A stretch of DNA of 23,315 nucleotides from Pseudomonadota bacterium (GTDB lineage: Bacteria; Pseudomonadota; Alphaproteobacteria; Rhizobiales; Tepidamorphaceae). Within the stretch, counting starts at the first letter, position 1. Each line of letters opens with the position of its first letter. This document shows positions 16,357 through 23,091 of this stretch, in pieces. The position numbers and the translations under genes were made by a program. The DNA lies in assembly GCA_023458595.1 (NCBI GenBank), contig JAEWYT010000128.1, positions 1-23,315 on the forward strand, given 5' to 3'. The notes beneath the pieces were generated by a model. The model did no database searches, was not told the DNA's origin, and was given only the letters and a program-made list of their open reading frames with translations.

Positions 16357-17337
16357 ATGTCGACGAAATCGAGACGTCTCACCGGAATGACCCGCCGCGA
16401 GCTCGTGGCGGGCGGCCTGACGGCGGCAGTTGCGGCCGGAATGCCGGTGCCGGCACTGGCGCAACCGCAATCGACAAACCCTCCCACGGACACAGGAGCT
16501 ACAACGATGAGTATTGTCACTGCCAAGGACGGCACGCAGATCTACTATAAGGACTGGGGCCCCAAAAACGCACAGCCGATCGTCTTCCACCACGGCTGGC
16601 CCCTCAGCGCCGATGATTGGGACGCGCAGATGCTGTACTTCCTGGACAGGGGTTACCGCGTCGTCGCCCATGACCGGCGCGGCCACGGGCGTTCGTCGCA
16701 GGTAAGCGACGGTCATGACATGGATCATTATTCCTCCGATGCCGCGGCCGTGGTCGAACACCTCGACCTTAGGAACACGGTGCATATCGGCCACTCGACA
16801 GGCGGCGGCGAAGCGGCCCGATACGTGGCGCGGTACGGCACCGGACGCGTCGCCAAGCTCATTCTTGTCAACGCCGTGCCGCCGATCATGGTGAAGACGG
16901 CGGCCAATCCCGGCGGATTGCCGATCGAGATTTTCGACGGACTGCGCAAGACGCTCGCCGCGAACCGTGCCCAGTTCTACGTCGATTTCCCGTCCGGCCC
17001 GTTCTACGGCTTCAACCGACCGGGGACCGAACCCATTCCTGGTGTCATTCAGAACTGGTGGCGCCAGGGAATGATGGGCAGCGCCAAAGCGCACTACGAA
17101 GGCATCAAGGCGTTCTCTGAGACCGACTTCACTGAGGACCTCGCGCTCATCGACGTGCCGACGCTTGTGATGCACAGCAAGGACGACCAGATCGTGCCGT
17201 TTGCTGACGCTGGACCGCTTTCTGCGAAGCTGTTGAAGAACGGCACACTCAAGGTCTACGAGAGCCTTCCCCACGGCATGTGCGCGACGCACGCCGACAC
17301 GGTGAACCCCGACCTGCTCGCGTTCGTCGCGGGATAG
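16357..17337 (+). CDS. Alpha/beta hydrolase, cofactor-free chloroperoxidase-like, with Tat signal peptide
   Basis: This protein has 326 residues. The first 35 form a Tat signal: MTRRELVAGG (11-20, twin Arg 13-14), a hydrophobic stretch, then ALA before Q36. From M51 on (MSIVTAKDGTQIYYKDWGPK) the sequence matches bacterial non-heme chloroperoxidases and related esterases, which normally start there. The catalytic triad is visible: S147 (GHSTGGGE), an Asp in HSKDDQIVP (276/277) and H306 (LPHGM). Such enzymes act on esters and can make peracids or hypohalous acids from peroxide. The signal predicts export of the folded enzyme. The ribosome binding site before 16357 is weak, while a better one lies before M51. 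The next gene encodes an exported cupin. Confidence 0.9.
   Translation: MSTKSRRLTGMTRRELVAGGLTAAVAAGMPVPALAQPQSTNPPTDTGATTMSIVTAKDGTQIYYKDWGPKNAQPIVFHHGWPLSADDWDAQMLYFLDRGYRVVAHDRRGHGRSSQVSDGHDMDHYSSDAAAVVEHLDLRNTVHIGHSTGGGEAARYVARYGTGRVAKLILVNAVPPIMVKTAANPGGLPIEIFDGLRKTLAANRAQFYVDFPSGPFYGFNRPGTEPIPGVIQNWWRQGMMGSAKAHYEGIKAFSETDFTEDLALIDVPTLVMHSKDDQIVPFADAGPLSAKLLKNGTLKVYESLPHGMCATHADTVNPDLLAFVAG
16494..16509 (+). promoter_or_regulatory. Internal ribosome binding site and second start in the haloperoxidase-like gene
   Basis: AGGAG (16494-16498) is followed after 8 bases by an in-frame ATG at 16507. Starting here gives exactly the usual family N-terminus (MSIVTAKDG) without the Tat signal. One gene may thus give an exported and a cytoplasmic form. 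Alternatively the short form is the ancestral start and the signal was added upstream. Confidence 0.6.
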
Positions 17338-17368
17338 GCGAGACAGCCGCCCATACGCGCTACCAGCC

Positions 17369-17406
17369 TGACCGCCGGCATCCGACACTTTGTCGGCCGG
17401 CGGTCA
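17369..17406 (+). terminator. Strong hairpin between hydrolase and cupin genes
   Basis: TGACCGCCGGC (17369-17379) and its exact reverse complement GCCGGCGGTCA (17396-17406) form an 11-bp stem. An extra inner stem CGAC/GTCG surrounds the loop ACTTT. No T-run follows. It may be a rho-dependent or partial terminator, or an mRNA-stability element that lets upstream and downstream genes be expressed at different levels. Confidence 0.5.
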
Positions 17407-17444
17407 CATAGCCACTCGGAACCACACTCGAAAGGAGCCGATCG

Positions 17445-17861
17445 ATGATCAGGCAACTCGTTCTGATGCTCGCCCTGACCGTGCCCTGCGCGTCTGCGGC
17501 GTTTGCCTACGACGACGACGGCGAGACCTCGAAAGTCACGCTCGTCTATGACCATGAGCTCCCAAACGTGCCCGGCAAGAGCATGCGGGGCGTACTGGTC
17601 GAGTACGCTCCGGGCGGCACATCACCTGCCCATACACACCCGAACTCCGCCTTCATCTACGCTACGGTTCTCGACGGTGCGATCCGGAGCCAGGTCAACG
17701 ACGGCCCGGTTATCACCTACCGCGCCGGCGAGAGCTTCTCCGAATATCCCGGAGATTTCCATGCCGTGAGCAAGAACGCGAGTACCACGGAGCCGGCGCG
17801 GCTGCTCGCCGTGTTCGTCGTCGACACCGGCGAAACGGTTCTGACGATCGACGCCGAATGA
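17445..17861 (+). CDS. Exported cupin-domain protein
   Basis: This protein has 138 residues. A Sec signal peptide (about 1-21, ending AFA before Y) precedes a single small cupin barrel. Metal-ligand candidates are both His of PAHTHPNSAF and the His of the second motif, GESFSEYPGDFHAVSKN. The glutamate normally found in cupin motif 1 is not present at the expected place. The C-terminal ARLLAVFVVDTGE is typical of the cupin subfamily often found next to AhpD-like genes. AAAGGAG precedes the start. It is probably periplasmic. The reaction is unknown: it may bind a metal and act on small oxidised compounds. The last codons overlap a possible longer start of the next gene. Confidence 0.87.
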   Translation: MIRQLVLMLALTVPCASAAFAYDDDGETSKVTLVYDHELPNVPGKSMRGVLVEYAPGGTSPAHTHPNSAFIYATVLDGAIRSQVNDGPVITYRAGESFSEYPGDFHAVSKNASTTEPARLLAVFVVDTGETVLTIDAE

Positions 17862-17899
17862 CTTCGGCCGACCTCAATCCAACTGTTGGAGATCAAGAA

Positions 17900-18355
17900 A
17901 TGACACAACGCCTGAACGTCCTCGCGCGACGGAACGAGGGCATCGAGGGCCTCGCCGCAGTCGAGGCCTGGATCTCGAAAAGCTTCGATCCGAGGTTGCT
18001 CGAACTCGTCAAGGTGCGGGTATCGCAGATGAACGGCTGCGCCCACTGTCTGCACATGCATCGGCAGGACGCGGCCAGGCTCGGCGAGACCGATGACCGG
18101 CTCCTGTTGCTCGACGCCTGGCGGGAATCCCATCTCTATTCGGAACGCGAAAGGGTGGCCCTCGCCTGGGCCGAGACGCTCACGCGGATATCCGAGAGCC
18201 ACGCGCCGGACGATGTGTACGAGGCCGCGCAAAGCGAGTTCTCCGAAGATGAGCTGATCGCACTCTCGATCGGTATCGCCATGATCAATGCCTGGAACAG
18301 GCTGGCGATCGGCTTCCGCCTGCAACATCCGGCCGACCGTAGGCGCGCGGCCTGA
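17900..18355 (+). CDS. Carboxymuconolactone decarboxylase / AhpD-like protein
   Basis: This protein has 151 residues from the ATG at 17900, which has GGAG with an 8-base spacer and gives the family-typical start MTQRLN. A longer start at 17858 overlaps the cupin stop (ATGA) but lacks a ribosome binding site. The AhpD core is clear: E35 in LLELVKVRVSQMNGCAHCLH, C47 and C50 (CxxC) and H54 in the LHMHRQDA that follows. Proteins with this motif reduce peroxide or disulfides and protect against oxidative or haloperoxide stress. Association with a cupin and a haloperoxidase-like enzyme fits such a role. No signal peptide is seen, so it is probably cytoplasmic. The substrate is unknown. Confidence 0.9.
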   Translation: MTQRLNVLARRNEGIEGLAAVEAWISKSFDPRLLELVKVRVSQMNGCAHCLHMHRQDAARLGETDDRLLLLDAWRESHLYSERERVALAWAETLTRISESHAPDDVYEAAQSEFSEDELIALSIGIAMINAWNRLAIGFRLQHPADRRRAA

Positions 18356-18400
18356 TCGAACGCCGCGAACCAGAGCAGAGGCGATCACCTGGAGCTGGCA

Positions 18401-18838
18401 ATGCGCATAGACACGTTGAATCCGGTGACGTCCACCCGCCTGGCGGTGGTCGACATCGGCGCGAGCCTGCGAACCGCGGCCATGTCACTGTCCGAGCCGG
18501 CAACCCGGTTAATTGTCGTTTGCCACGAAGACGGACGGGTCGCCGGCGTCCTGAACGGTCTCGACATCGTTCGCCACCTCGCGACCTCGGGTTCGGTCGA
18601 CGAGCCGGTCGCAACCCTGATGAGGCGTCGTCTCGTCGCATGCGGCCCGGAAGACGACGTCCAGGTCGTGAGGACGCAGATGCTCGCACAGAATCTCGAG
18701 AATGTGCCGGTGATCGGTGCCGATTCCAAGCCGCTGGGCATACTCGATATCCGGGATCTGACGGACGTACTCCTCGATCAGGAGGAGCGTCAGGGCCGGA
18801 TGCTCGTGAATTATGTGATGGGCGTCGGATACCGGTAG
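18401..18838 (+). CDS. CBS-domain pair protein
   Basis: This 145-residue protein is made only of two CBS domains (about 8-60 and 70-130), with VVCHEDGRVAGVLNGLDIVR in the first and NVPVIGADSKPLGILDIRDL in the second. Such pairs bind adenine nucleotides (AMP, ATP, NAD or similar) and regulate partner proteins. There is no enzymatic or membrane domain. GGAG lies 8 bases before the ATG. It lies between the AhpD-like and HD-domain genes with 45- and 55-bp gaps, so it may sense the energy or redox state for a protein from this cluster. That role is inferred. Confidence 0.88.
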   Translation: MRIDTLNPVTSTRLAVVDIGASLRTAAMSLSEPATRLIVVCHEDGRVAGVLNGLDIVRHLATSGSVDEPVATLMRRRLVACGPEDDVQVVRTQMLAQNLENVPVIGADSKPLGILDIRDLTDVLLDQEERQGRMLVNYVMGVGYR

Positions 18839-18893
18839 CGCGATGCAAAGACCGTCTCGCCAACAATTAGACCCGATGGAAAAGGGTGTAGAT

Positions 18894-19541
18894 ATGAGCA
18901 CAACCGATCTTCAGATCCCGACAAGGCTCCGGATCTCGTCTTCGCCCGTCATCGATCGGGCGATCGAGCATGCCCAACGTACAAGCGAGCCCTATCTTTT
19001 CAATCACGTCATGCGCTCGTGGCTCTATGCTGAGCGTATCGCCGCGCGGCAAGGCGGCAGCTACGATAGGGAAGTCGTCGCCGTCGGCACGCTTTTGCAC
19101 GACGTGACCCTCAACGTCGGTTTCGCGGGACCGCGAAGGTTCGAGGTCGAAGGTGCCGATCTCGCGCGGACGTTCGCATTGGAGGTCGGCTTCGACGATC
19201 GCAGGGCCCAACTCGTCTGGGACAGCGTCGCCCTAAACTCGACACCGTCGATAGGGCTCTACAAGGAGCCCGAAGTTGCGCTGTGCACCGCCGGCATCTG
19301 CTTCGACGTAGTGGGTCTCCAATATGAGCTGGTTCCACCTCATGAGGTGGCAGCGATTGTCGAGGCATTCCCGCGTCTGCACATGAAAGCGCGGATGGCC
19401 GAATGCTTCTGCCACATCGCGCAAACGCAACCCGAGACTACCTACGACAATTTCGTTCGGGATTTCGGCGAGCGCCTTGTCGCGGGGTATCGGAGTCCCT
19501 CGGCAGTCGATCTTGTGGCAAACGCCCCTTTCGATGAATAG
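18894..19541 (+). CDS. HD-domain protein (possible hydrolase)
   Basis: This protein has 215 residues from the ATG at 18894, preceded by AAGGG with a 7-base spacer. ATGs at 18843 and 18876 are less well placed. H38 in LFNHVMRSWLYAERIA and H69-D70 in VAVGTLLHDVTLN are the signature HD metal ligands. This FNHxxR...LLHD pattern resembles small HD proteins annotated as cyanamide-hydratase-like or as diverse phosphohydrolases. The exact substrate cannot be read from sequence. A metal-dependent hydrolase is likely. It follows the CBS gene by 55 bp and precedes the SDR by 69 bp. There are no membrane or signal segments. Confidence 0.87.
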   Translation: MSTTDLQIPTRLRISSSPVIDRAIEHAQRTSEPYLFNHVMRSWLYAERIAARQGGSYDREVVAVGTLLHDVTLNVGFAGPRRFEVEGADLARTFALEVGFDDRRAQLVWDSVALNSTPSIGLYKEPEVALCTAGICFDVVGLQYELVPPHEVAAIVEAFPRLHMKARMAECFCHIAQTQPETTYDNFVRDFGERLVAGYRSPSAVDLVANAPFDE

Positions 19542-19610
19542 GCAGAAACACGCGCGACTCCTCACGCCGAATGGCGCTCGATCAAGTGTCGCGTTATCGG
19601 AGCGATGACT

Positions 19611-20363
19611 ATGAATAGATTCAAAGATCGGGTTGTCGTCGTGACTGGCGGCAGCTCGGGAATCGGGCGCGCCGCCGCTCTTGCCTTCGCAAGCGAAGGC
19701 GCAAATGTCGTGGTGACAGCACGTGATGCGACGCGGCTCCAAGGCACGACCGGAATCCACGCCAACATTGTCGGACTCGTCGCCGATGTGGCCGGACCGG
19801 ACGCTGCAGTGCCGACGATCGCAAGAGCCGTCAATGAATGGGGTCGCCTGGACGTCCTCGTGAACAATGCCGGTGCGGGTTCCATATTGCCATTGGCCGA
19901 TGTCACTGCCGATCGGATCGCAGCGATACTCGACGTCAACGTGGTTGGGCCGAGTCTGCTTGCGGCCGCAGCGATTGATCACCTCGCCGCAACGAAAGGG
20001 GCGATCGTGAATGTGTCCAGCACCTATGGTCGCAAGGCGGCGGCGATGCTTTCACACTATGCCGCCAGCAAAGCTGCATTGGAGCACCTTACGCGGTGTT
20101 GGGCACTGGAACTCGCGCCAAAGGGTGTGCGCGTCAACGCAGTCGCGCCCGGGCCGACGGAGTCGGGCGCATTGACGGGAATGATGGGTCTCACACCCGA
20201 TCACGCCGCCGCCGTCAAGGAACAGGAACGCCAACAGATTCCGCTCAAACGACGCGGAACACCCGACGAAGTGGCACGTTGGATCGTTCAACTCGCCGAT
20301 CCGGCATCCGCGTGGGTCACCGGACAGGTGATCGGCGTCGATGGCGGTTTGCTGGTTGCGTAG
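19611..20363 (+). CDS. SDR-family NAD(P)-dependent oxidoreductase
   Basis: This is a classical short-chain dehydrogenase of 250 residues. The start at 19611 is chosen because GGAG is 8 bases upstream. The ATG at 19605 is only 2 bases from it. The cofactor loop TGGSSGIG is at 12-19, NNAG near 85-88, N110, and the catalytic set is S136/137, Y150 and K154 (HYAASKAALEHL). VRVNAVAPGPTESG and the GQVIGVDGG end are also classical. It probably oxidises an alcohol or reduces a carbonyl. The substrate is not predictable. It is the last gene of the rightward train, and a hairpin with a short T-run follows the stop. Confidence 0.93.
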   Translation: MNRFKDRVVVVTGGSSGIGRAAALAFASEGANVVVTARDATRLQGTTGIHANIVGLVADVAGPDAAVPTIARAVNEWGRLDVLVNNAGAGSILPLADVTADRIAAILDVNVVGPSLLAAAAIDHLAATKGAIVNVSSTYGRKAAAMLSHYAASKAALEHLTRCWALELAPKGVRVNAVAPGPTESGALTGMMGLTPDHAAAVKEQERQQIPLKRRGTPDEVARWIVQLADPASAWVTGQVIGVDGGLLVA

Positions 20364-20415
20364 TTGGTTGACGGATTCTTGTCCACCATTGGCCGACCTA
20401 ACAGCTGAATTTGGA

Positions 20416-20434
20416 CGGCCTCGCGGCCGCTTTT
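20416..20434 (+). terminator. Probable rho-independent terminator of the enzyme gene train
   Basis: CGGCC and GGCCG form a short stem with a TCGC loop, followed by CTTTT. It lies 53 bp past the SDR stop. The stem is only 5 bp, so confidence is moderate. Confidence 0.45.
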
Positions 20435-20695
20435 GCCATTAAAGAAATTTACACTGCTCGGTCGGCGGCGCAGCAATCGTCCTGCGGTTTGCGGCGACAA
20501 AACCGGACTCGGAGGTTACCCTTAGTATGATGTCAGCTTGGCGATTGGCGATCGCAACAGAAGGCGACCGGCCCGGACAAATGCACTTCCGCAATTCCAG
20601 ATCACCGGAAAGCCGGAATTCCGATTGGCTATGGGCTTGGCGAGTGTGGGAGATTATTGGCCCCAAGTGTGCCCAAAGTGTGCCCCGAGACACGA

Positions 20696-20715
20696 AAGGC
20701 ACCTCGCGGCGCCTT
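20696..20715 (-). terminator. Hairpin downstream of the tRNA gene
   Basis: On the minus strand, AAGGCGCC and GGTGCCTT pair (with one G-U) around a GCGA loop. The hairpin begins 18 bp after the CCA end of the tRNA and ends in a short T stretch. It may end the tRNA transcript. Confidence 0.4.
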
Positions 20716-20733
20716 CTAAGTCATTGATTTTAT

Positions 20734-20810
20734 TGGTAGCGGAGGAGGGACTTGAACCCCCGACACGCGGATTATGATTCCGCTGCTCTAACCAGCTGAG
20801 CTACTCCGCC
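20734..20810 (-). tRNA. tRNA-Met (CAU anticodon)
   Basis: The gene is 77 bases long including an encoded CCA (20734-20736). The 5' GGCGGAG (20804-20810) pairs with CTCCGCT, with one G-U pair. The D arm contains GCTCAGCTGGTTAGAGC. The anticodon stem GCGGA/TCCGC encloses the loop ATCATAA, with anticodon CAT at 20774-20776. The T arm reads GGGGGTTCAAGTCCCTC. The sequence resembles elongator Met rather than initiator or the Ile2 type, but CAU makes this a judgement. The 3' end faces the accessory block, the usual orientation for an integration site. Confidence 0.93.
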
Positions 20811-20899
20811 GCCGATCGGCCCGGCCGGCGCGAGGGATCGCGCCCCGGACCGTGGAGGCGATATAAGGAGGGGGCCCGAGGAGTGTCAAGGCGGGCCGT

Positions 20900-21598
20900 T
20901 CAGGCGTCCGCGGCGATCGCTTCCGGCATTTGCGCGATTTCCCCGTCGAGACGGCGGAACCTGAGCATCGTGAACAGGCCCGCCGGCGGCAGCGCCCGCT
21001 TCTCGGTCAGGGCGAGGCCGGGGCGGTCGAGCACGGTTTCCACCGGGAATTCCGGCCGCCAGCCGAGCCGGTCGGCGAAGGGAGCGAGCGCCTGCTCGAT
21101 CGCCGCGCGCGGTCCCGCCTCGGCGCTGAAATGATTGACCAGGATGACCTCGCCGCCCGGCCGGCAGACCCGCTCGAGTTCCGCCATCACGCGGCGCGGC
21201 TCCGGGGCGACGGTCACGACGTGCATCGCGACCACCGTGTCGAAACACGCGTCGGCGAAGGCGAGCCGCGAAGCGTCCATCTCCAGAAGGGCGGTCACGT
21301 TGCCGAGCCCCTGGCGGGCGACGCGCCGGCGCGCCTGCTCCAGCATCTCGAGCGACAGGTCGATGCCGACGACCTCGAGGTGCTTCCCGTAGAGCGGCAG
21401 GGCGATGCCGGTGCCGACGCCGACCTCGAGCACCCTGCCCCGCGACTTGTTGATGTGGCGGATCGCCGCGCGCCGCGCCGCCCGCGTCACCGAGCCGAAC
21501 AGCTCGTCGTAGACGGGCGCCCAGCGCCGGTAAGCCTTGCGCACGGCGTTGCTGTCGAGCGTTCCGGCGCGACGCCGGATCGGCGGTGTCTGGTTCAC
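20900..21598 (-). CDS. Class I SAM-dependent methyltransferase, PmtA (phosphatidylethanolamine methyltransferase)-like
   Basis: This protein has 232 residues from a GTG start. VRKAYRRWAPVYDELFG (about 19-35) is the opening seen in Rhodobacter-type phosphatidylethanolamine N-methyltransferases and UbiE-like enzymes. Motif I is VLEVGVGTGIALPLYG and motif II VVGIDLSLEMLEQAR. VAMHVVTVAPEPRRVMAELE and RVCRPGGEVILVNHF follow as later SAM motifs. The PmtA family makes phosphatidylcholine from phosphatidylethanolamine at the membrane surface, and the match to that family is my best guess. A ubiquinone or other small-molecule methyltransferase is the alternative. It lies 46 bp downstream of mnmA in the same direction, in very GC-rich DNA. 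Confidence 0.75.
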   Translation of the reverse strand: MNQTPPIRRRAGTLDSNAVRKAYRRWAPVYDELFGSVTRAARRAAIRHINKSRGRVLEVGVGTGIALPLYGKHLEVVGIDLSLEMLEQARRRVARQGLGNVTALLEMDASRLAFADACFDTVVAMHVVTVAPEPRRVMAELERVCRPGGEVILVNHFSAEAGPRAAIEQALAPFADRLGWRPEFPVETVLDRPGLALTEKRALPPAGLFTMLRFRRLDGEIAQMPEAIAADA

Positions 21599-21644
21599 TT
21601 CGCTCGGGCCCCCATACCCCTTGCGCCTGATCGCGCGAACAAAG

Positions 21645-22841
21645 TCAGCGGCCGGCCGACACGGCGACCCGGTCGGAGCGATATGCGTCCACGCGGCCCA
21701 CCTCAGGCCGCCGCGCGGCGGCGATCCACCCGCCGCCCAGCACGCGGCTCTGCGGCGCGTCGACTTCGTAGAACACGCAGGCCTGCCCGGGCGATACGCC
21801 GTATTCCCCGGCCAGCAGCTCGACCTCGACCGTCCCGTTCCCGACGATCAGCCGGGCCGGCTGCGGCGGGCGGGTCGAGCGGACCTTGGCGCAGATGTCG
21901 CGGCTGCCGGGCGAAAGCGGCGCGTCGCCGAGCCAGTTGACGTCGCGCAGCGTCATCCGCCGCGTCTCCAGCGCCTGGCGCGGCCCGACGATCACCCGCC
22001 GCCCCTCCGCGTCGAGGTCGACCACGTAGAGCGGCTCGCCGACGGCGACGCCGATCCCGCGCCGCTGGCCGATCGTGTAGTGGATGATGCCCTCGTGGCG
22101 GCCGAGCACGCGCCCGTCGAGATGGACGATGTCGCCGGGCTCGACGGCGCCCGGGCGCAGCCGCTCGATGATCTGGCTGTAGCGCCCGGTCGGCACGAAG
22201 CAGATGTCCTGGCTGTCGCTCTTCTCGGCGATGGCGAGGCCGAGCTGCCGGGCGAGCTCGCGCGTCTCCGGCTTGGTCATGTCGCCGAGGGGAAAGCGCA
22301 GGAAGTCGATCTGCTCCTGGGTCGTGGCGAACAGGAAATAGCTCTGGTCGCGCTCCGGATCCTTGGCCCGGTAGAGCGCCCGATGGCCGTTCGGCATCGG
22401 TCGGCTCGCGATGTAGTGGCCCGTCGCCAGGGCGTCGGCGCCGAGGTCGCGGGCGGTCTCCAGCAGGTCGTGGAACTTGATGTCCTGGTTGCAGGCGACG
22501 CAGGGGATCGGCGTCTCGCCCGACAGGTAGCTGTCGGCGAAGGCGTCGATGACCGTCTCCTTGAAGCGCTTCTCGTAGTCGAGAACGTAGTGCGGGATGC
22601 CGAGATGCTCGGCGACCCGGCGCGCGTCGTAGATGTCCTGGCCGGCGCAGCACGCCCCGGCGCGATGGATCGCGTCGCCGTGGTCGTAGAGCTGCAGGGT
22701 GACGCCGACCACGTCGTAGCCCTGGCGCTTCAGGAGCCCGGCGACGACGGAGGAATCGACGCCGCCCGACATGGCGACGACGACGCGCGTGTCGGCCGGG
22801 GCCTTGGGCAGGTCGAGGCTGTTGAGCGGATGCTCGGGCAT
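21645..22841 (-). CDS. mnmA: tRNA-specific 2-thiouridylase MnmA
   Basis: This protein has 398 residues, complete. It puts sulfur on U34 of tRNAs for Lys, Glu and Gln, using ATP and a persulfide relay. The PP-loop SGGVDSS (25-31) binds ATP. The two catalytic cysteines are visible: C117 in IPCVACNQDIKF and C214 in DSQDICFVP. HYTIGQRRGIG and the C-terminal beta-barrel are typical. An insertion around GACCAGQDIYDARRVAEHLG (62-81) is the form common in Alphaproteobacteria. This is a core chromosomal gene, which supports the view that the right end of the window is chromosome. Confidence 0.96.
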   Translation of the reverse strand: MPEHPLNSLDLPKAPADTRVVVAMSGGVDSSVVAGLLKRQGYDVVGVTLQLYDHGDAIHRAGACCAGQDIYDARRVAEHLGIPHYVLDYEKRFKETVIDAFADSYLSGETPIPCVACNQDIKFHDLLETARDLGADALATGHYIASRPMPNGHRALYRAKDPERDQSYFLFATTQEQIDFLRFPLGDMTKPETRELARQLGLAIAEKSDSQDICFVPTGRYSQIIERLRPGAVEPGDIVHLDGRVLGRHEGIIHYTIGQRRGIGVAVGEPLYVVDLDAEGRRVIVGPRQALETRRMTLRDVNWLGDAPLSPGSRDICAKVRSTRPPQPARLIVGNGTVEVELLAGEYGVSPGQACVFYEVDAPQSRVLGGGWIAAARRPEVGRVDAYRSDRVAVSAGR

Positions 22842-23052
22842 TGGTCCAGAGGCCGGAGGCGGAAAGGACGCGGCAACCCGAAGGCGGTCGCGATGCCGCT
22901 AAATGATAAGCGCAACGGCGCCGCATTCAAGGCCGCCGGCGGCTGCGCGCGCGGGGCAAGTCCTGCTGGACGCCCGGCACCATTTGCCGGGTAACGGCGG
23001 TCGCCGCCGCCCAAGGTTTCCGTAACGCACTGAAGCAAAAGAGATATTTCTC

Positions 23053-23068
23053 TGGCGTGGTTCTTGCT
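23053..23068 (+). promoter_or_regulatory. Sigma-54 (RpoN) promoter
   Basis: TGGCGTGGTTCTTGCT matches the -24/-12 consensus TGGCAC-N5-TTGCW, with the required GG and GC dinucleotides at the right 12-bp distance. It lies 23 bp before the GTG start of the gene running off the right edge. Sigma-54 promoters often drive flagellar hook genes in Alphaproteobacteria. Confidence 0.7.
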
Positions 23069-23091
23069 GACCACACCGGCGGAGGCGCGAG

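Larger units (their letters stand above)
20364..20733. other. Non-coding island border next to the tRNA gene
   Basis: No gene is supported in this stretch of about 370 bp. It contains the terminator-like hairpin at 20416-20434, a tandem AAGTGTGCCC (20665-20674 and 20676-20685), and a hairpin close to the tRNA. Such border DNA between cargo genes and a tRNA 3' end is typical of integrated elements. No integrase gene or remnant is recognisable. Confidence 0.45.

Noticed and set aside
20439..20702. 87-residue frame as an integrase remnant near the tRNA
   Set aside because: No tyrosine recombinase motif (R, HxxR or Y signature) can be seen.
21703..22926. 407-residue open frame overlapping mnmA
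   Set aside because: Extremely Arg/Pro-rich out-of-frame shadow. The mnmA frame has all catalytic motifs.
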